Part shown: piece after piece, positions 60,994-64,000 of the stretch | How the letters are laid out: every line of letters starts with the position of its first letter | How positions within the stretch are numbered: position 1 is the first letter of the stretch | Assembly: GCF_014190935.1 (NCBI RefSeq) | Contig: NZ_JACHVV010000002.1 | Span: 868,001 to 932,000 of the forward strand | Direction: 5' to 3' | From: Chryseomonas sp014190935 | GTDB taxonomy: Bacteria; Pseudomonadota; Gammaproteobacteria; Pseudomonadales; Pseudomonadaceae | DNA: 64,000 nucleotides | Translations under genes and position numbers: made by a program | The notes under the pieces: model-generated | Databases searched by the model: none | The model's input: the letters and a program-made list of their open reading frames with translations, nothing else | Told to the model about the DNA's origin: nothing

Positions 60994-61881
60994 CTAGCCG
61001 TGACGCTCGCGCAGGAAGGCCACGAAGGCGCGCAGGGGCGCGGGCAACTGGCGGCGATCCGCGTAGTAGAGCCGCGGACCGGGAAAGGACGGGGACCAGT
61101 CCGCCAGCACTTCCACCAGGCGGCCGTCGGCCAGGGGCGCGGCCAGGTAGTCGGCGAAGGAATAGATCAGGCCGACGCCGTCGAGGGCGGCCTGCAATTC
61201 CAGGTCGAGCGCCGAGGCCAGCAGGCGACTGCCCGGCGCGACGTTGATGACCTCGCTGCCACGCTCGAAACTCCACTGCGCCACCAGGCCGCTGGCGAAG
61301 CGATGCCCGATGCAGGAATGCCGGACCAGGTCGGCGGGGTGTGCCGGTACGCCGTGCTGTTCCAGGTAGGCAGGGGTTCCGGCCACGGCGAATCTCTGGG
61401 TGACCGGGCCCAGCCGCACGCTGATCATGTCGGCCTCCAGATGCTCGTCGTAGCGCACCCCGGCATCGAAACCGGCGGCGAGTACGTCGATCAGCCGATC
61501 CTCGGCCACCACCTCCAGGCGAATGCCCGGATGCCGGGCCAGGAAGGGACCGATCAGCGGCGGCAGCAGCACCCGGGCGACGATGGTGGGCACATTGAGT
61601 CTCAGGCTGCCCACCGGACTCTCGCCCTCGGCATTGATGGCGTCCAGCGCACCCCGTACCTCGCGCAACGCGGGGGTCAGCCGCTCCAGCAGACGCTGGC
61701 CGGCCGCGGTGGGGGTCACGCTACGGGTGGTGCGGTGCAGCAGCCGCACATCCAGCTCCCGCTCCAGTCGGCGCACCGCGTCGCTCAGCGAAGAAGCCGC
61801 CACGCCGCGCACATAGGCGGCGCCGCGAAAGCTGCGCGCCTCGGCCACGGCGGCGAAGGCCGCCAGGTCATCCAGATTCAT
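60994..61881 (-). CDS. LysR family transcriptional regulator
   Basis: This 295-residue regulator has an N-terminal winged HTH (residues 1-60, ARSFRGAAYVRGVAASSLSD) and a periplasmic-binding-like effector domain (about 90-290). It belongs to the large AaeR/CrgA-like group. It is divergent from an aldo/keto reductase gene and probably controls it. CGTTGCG-N15-CGCACAACG at 61914-61944 in the shared gap may be an operator. Confidence 0.88.
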   Translation of the reverse strand: MNLDDLAAFAAVAEARSFRGAAYVRGVAASSLSDAVRRLERELDVRLLHRTTRSVTPTAAGQRLLERLTPALREVRGALDAINAEGESPVGSLRLNVPTIVARVLLPPLIGPFLARHPGIRLEVVAEDRLIDVLAAGFDAGVRYDEHLEADMISVRLGPVTQRFAVAGTPAYLEQHGVPAHPADLVRHSCIGHRFASGLVAQWSFERGSEVINVAPGSRLLASALDLELQAALDGVGLIYSFADYLAAPLADGRLVEVLADWSPSFPGPRLYYADRRQLPAPLRAFVAFLRERHG

Positions 61882-61913
61882 GGCGCCTCCATTGTACGGC
61901 TAAGCGAACAGGT

Positions 61914-61944
61914 CGTTGCGTCACGACCGGATTATCGCACAACG
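61914..61944. promoter_or_regulatory. Possible LysR operator
   Basis: CGTTGCG and CGCACAACG form an interrupted inverted repeat with the T-N-A character of LysR sites, in the gap between the LysR and aldo/keto reductase genes. The pairing is by position only. Confidence 0.35.
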
Positions 61945-61991
61945 CCCGGACGACTAGAGTGAAGCCTCATCCACCTGACGAGGAATCCCTC

Positions 61992-62978
61992 ATGCAACAG
62001 CGTCGCTTGGGCCAGCAGGGCCCTCTGGTATCCAGCCTGGGTCTGGGCTGCATGGGCATGTCCGATCTCTATGGCAGCGCCGACCGAGGCGAGGCCATCG
62101 CCACCGTCCAGGCCGCCCTCGAACGCGGCGTCACCCTGTTCGACACCGGTGACTTCTATGGCATGGGCCACAACGAACTGCTCCTGGGCGAAGCCCTGCG
62201 CGGGCGGCGGGAGCAGGCGCTGATCAGCGTCAAGTTCGGCGCCTTGCGCGGTCCGGGTGGCGAGTGGCTGGGCTACGACACCCGGCCGGCGGCGATCAAG
62301 AATTTCGTCGCCTACAGCCTCAAGCGCCTGGGTGTGGACCACATCGACATCTATCGCCCGGCGCGGCTGGATCGCCAGGTGCCCATCGAGGACACCATGG
62401 GCGCCCTCGCCGAGCTGGTGCAGGCCGGCTACATCCGCCACATCGGCCTTTCGGAAGTAGGCGCGCAGACCCTGCGGCGGGCGGCCGCGGTGCATCCGGT
62501 CTGCGACCTGCAGATCGAGTATTCGCTGGTCTCGCGCGGCATCGAGGCGGAGATTCTGCCGACCTGCCGCGACCTGGGCATCGGCATCACCGCCTATGGC
62601 GTGCTCTCCCGCGGCCTGCTCAGCGGTCACTGGCGCCAGCCCTCGGGCAGCGGCGACTTCCGCGCCCTCAGTCCGCGCTTCCAGCCGGGCAACGTGGAGC
62701 GCAACCTGGCGCTGGTGGAAGGCCTGAAGCAATTCGCCGAACGCCGCGGCACCACCCCGGCCCGGCTGGCGGTGGCCTGGGTCGCCGCCCAGGGCGACGA
62801 CATCGTGCCGCTGGTGGGTGCCCGCCGCCGCGATCAGCTCGACGAATCCCTCGGTGCGCTGGAGGTGAGGCTGAGCGATGCGGATCGCGCCGAACTGGAA
62901 CGCCTGCTGCCACCGGACGCCGTGGCCGGCGATCGCTACGGCGAACACCAGCTGCGCGATCTCGACAGCGAACGTTGA
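61992..62978 (+). CDS. Aldo/keto reductase lacking the canonical catalytic histidine
   Basis: This 328-residue (beta/alpha)8 NADPH oxidoreductase is of the AKR superfamily. Catalytic Asp and Tyr are in LFDTGDFYGMG and Lys in ISVKFGAL. The strand that normally reads YxxHR has IDIYRPARLD, so the His of the tetrad is replaced by Ala, as seen in a subgroup of bacterial AKRs. Substrate is unknown. The ATG at 61992 gives MQQRRLGQQ, preferred over an upstream extension. Divergent from the LysR gene. Confidence 0.87.
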   Translation: MQQRRLGQQGPLVSSLGLGCMGMSDLYGSADRGEAIATVQAALERGVTLFDTGDFYGMGHNELLLGEALRGRREQALISVKFGALRGPGGEWLGYDTRPAAIKNFVAYSLKRLGVDHIDIYRPARLDRQVPIEDTMGALAELVQAGYIRHIGLSEVGAQTLRRAAAVHPVCDLQIEYSLVSRGIEAEILPTCRDLGIGITAYGVLSRGLLSGHWRQPSGSGDFRALSPRFQPGNVERNLALVEGLKQFAERRGTTPARLAVAWVAAQGDDIVPLVGARRRDQLDESLGALEVRLSDADRAELERLLPPDAVAGDRYGEHQLRDLDSER

Positions 62979-62993
62979 GCCACCCCCGTCAAC

Positions 62994-63018
62994 AACGGCC
63001 CGCCTTGCGCGGGCCGTT
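62994..63018. terminator. Terminator between convergent AKR and DUF2288 genes
   Basis: AACGGCCCGC and GCGGGCCGTT form a perfect 10-bp stem with a five-base loop, 16 nt after the AKR stop and just before the DUF2288 stop. It can serve both genes. Confidence 0.75.
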
Positions 63019-63023
63019 GCGTT

Positions 63024-63332
63024 TCAGCGCTCGACCGGACGCTCCTGCATCAGCACCCAGGGCGCCACCACCACCGCCCACAGCGCCACCTCGGGCGCCT
63101 CCAGCCGGCGCCGCGCGCGGTCTTCGTCGACCTTGGCCAGCTGGCCCTGCTGCAGCCACAGACCCACCCGGGCGGCATCGTCCTGGGTCACGGCGATGGC
63201 CGCTTCGATCAGGTCCAGCTCGGGGGCCACTTCCAGCAGCACGCCCCGCGCAAAATGCGGTTGCAATTCTTCCCAGCCGATGGCGGCGGTCTGCCCGAGC
63301 AGGGTGGCGTAGCGCGTTGCGTGATCGGTCAT
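63024..63332 (-). CDS. DUF2288 family protein
   Basis: This 102-residue protein matches the DUF2288 family (TRYATLLGQTAAIGWEELQPHF... with FARGVLLEVAPELDL, and the C-terminal LWAVVVAPWVLMQERP). The family is short, widespread in gamma-proteobacteria and cyanobacteria, and uncharacterised. The ATG at 63332 is the family start; the longer reading adds a non-conserved basic tail. Converges on the AKR gene. Confidence 0.85.
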   Translation of the reverse strand: MTDHATRYATLLGQTAAIGWEELQPHFARGVLLEVAPELDLIEAAIAVTQDDAARVGLWLQQGQLAKVDEDRARRRLEAPEVALWAVVVAPWVLMQERPVER

Positions 63333-63546
63333 GGTGCGGGCCTCGCGAAAAGGGCGGATTCTACCGTTGCCCTCCCCGCTTGCCGAGCGCCCGGACGCAC
63401 GGGCCACAGATCCGACAAGTTGTCGTCGCCAGCTTTCCAAGACGAACAGACGGTGATTAAACTGCGCGGCGCGTCATAAAGAACAAAATCGGCACATTTT
63501 CGCTTCCAACTGCCTCATTAATAAAAGCATTCCGAGTGGAGCACTC

Positions 63547-64000
63547 ATGAAAAAGGCAACTCTGCGTTTCTCCCGCTTGGTCGCGGCCCTGGCCCTGGCC
63601 GGCATGGCCAGCCACACCCTGGCAGCCGACACCCTGAAGATCGGTCTGGCCGGCCCCAAGACCGGTCCGGTCGCCCAGTACGGTGACATGGAGTTCATTG
63701 GTGCCCAGATGGCCATCGAGCAGATCAACAAGGCCGGCGGCGTCAAGGGCAAGCAGCTCGAAGGCGTGATCTACGACGACGCCTGCGATCCCAAGCAGGC
63801 CGTGGCGGTTGCCAACAAGATCGTCAACGATGGCGTCAAGTTCGTCGTCGGCCACCTCTGCTCCAGCTCCACCCAGCCGGCCTCCGACATCTATGAGGAC
63901 GAAGGCATCCTGATGGTGACCCCGGCGGCTACCAGCCCCGACATCACCAATCGCGGCTACAAGCTGATCTTCCGCACCATCGGCCTGGACAACATGCAGG
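63547..64000 (+). CDS. braC: Branched-chain amino acid ABC transporter receptor BraC (5' part)
   Basis: The first 151 residues are in the window. A signal peptide (cleavage after HTLA, about residue 26) is followed by ADTLKIGLAGPKTGPVAQYG, the N-lobe start of the Leu/Ile/Val-binding receptor family, with disulfide-type cysteines in DDACDPKQ and VGHLCSSS. In Pseudomonas it feeds the BraDEFG (LIV-I) importer. The gene continues past the window edge; the transporter genes are probably downstream. Confidence 0.92.
   Translation, partial: MKKATLRFSRLVAALALAGMASHTLAADTLKIGLAGPKTGPVAQYGDMEFIGAQMAIEQINKAGGVKGKQLEGVIYDDACDPKQAVAVANKIVNDGVKFVVGHLCSSSTQPASDIYEDEGILMVTPAATSPDITNRGYKLIFRTIGLDNMQ

Overview
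This window is high-GC Pseudomonas chromosome. The evidence is the rpoN-hpf-ptsN-rapZ-ptsO cluster, the RoxSR pair, the dppA-opdP-dppBCDF peptide uptake cluster, a BraC receptor and a fused nitrate reductase/flavoprotein. The overall flavour recalls the P. oryzihabitans/psychrotolerans group, but species cannot be fixed by eye. Most of it is conserved core genome. The one clearly foreign-looking stretch is an AT-rich patch at about 56.46-58.89 kb.

Layout. (1) 0-3.7 kb: end of lptB, then rpoN, hpf, ptsN, rapZ and ptsO (sigma-54, ribosome hibernation, nitrogen PTS). (2) 3.8-18.1 kb: sodA, then the block tldD / nitrilase / yhdP / rng / maf / mreD / mreC / mreB on the minus strand, with pmbA and yjgA before it. 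The order tldD-yhdP-rng-maf-mreDCB matches enterobacteria. (3) 18.3-21.5 kb: gatCAB. (4) 21.7-29.9 kb: an RlpA-like lipoprotein, an alginate-lyase-family protein, kdgD with a GntR regulator and an apparent operator, an SbmA/BacA-type ABC transporter, RoxR/RoxS (RegA/RegB) and a SIMPL-domain protein. (5) 30.1-40.9 kb: three dppA paralogues, an OprD-family porin and dppBCDF, with strong hairpins between the binding-protein genes. (6) 41-48.3 kb: GNAT, DUF3298-like, MazG-like, CmoM, two tandem DUF4136 lipoproteins, a CHASE4-PAS-GGDEF-EAL protein and a small membrane protein. (7) 48.6-56.2 kb: assimilatory nitrate/nitrite reduction, with nirBD divergent from a NasA-CysJ-like fusion. The shared intergenic region holds two sigma-54 promoters, two leader terminators and two matching hairpins with A-x-x-G hexaloops, which suggests NtrC plus NasT-type (ANTAR) antitermination. 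(8) 56.2-58.9 kb: an accessory islet between nasA and the 3' end of the tRNA-Sec gene. It holds a frameshifted gene remnant and a two-gene DUF262 + HEPN module. (9) 58.9-64 kb: selC, selB, LysR, an aldo/keto reductase, DUF2288 and the start of braC.

The best candidate for an under-described system is the DUF262-HEPN pair at 56,779-58,523. A DUF262 protein without the usual HNH nuclease half sits 2 nt upstream of a HEPN protein with an intact R-x4-H motif, next to selC, a classic integration hotspot. Other points of note are an apparent AUC initiation codon for mreC, covarying cruciform repeats flanking mreBCD-gatCAB, an EAL domain that has lost its catalytic residues, a gene remnant broken by an exact 10-bp duplication, and selB-selC without selA beside them.
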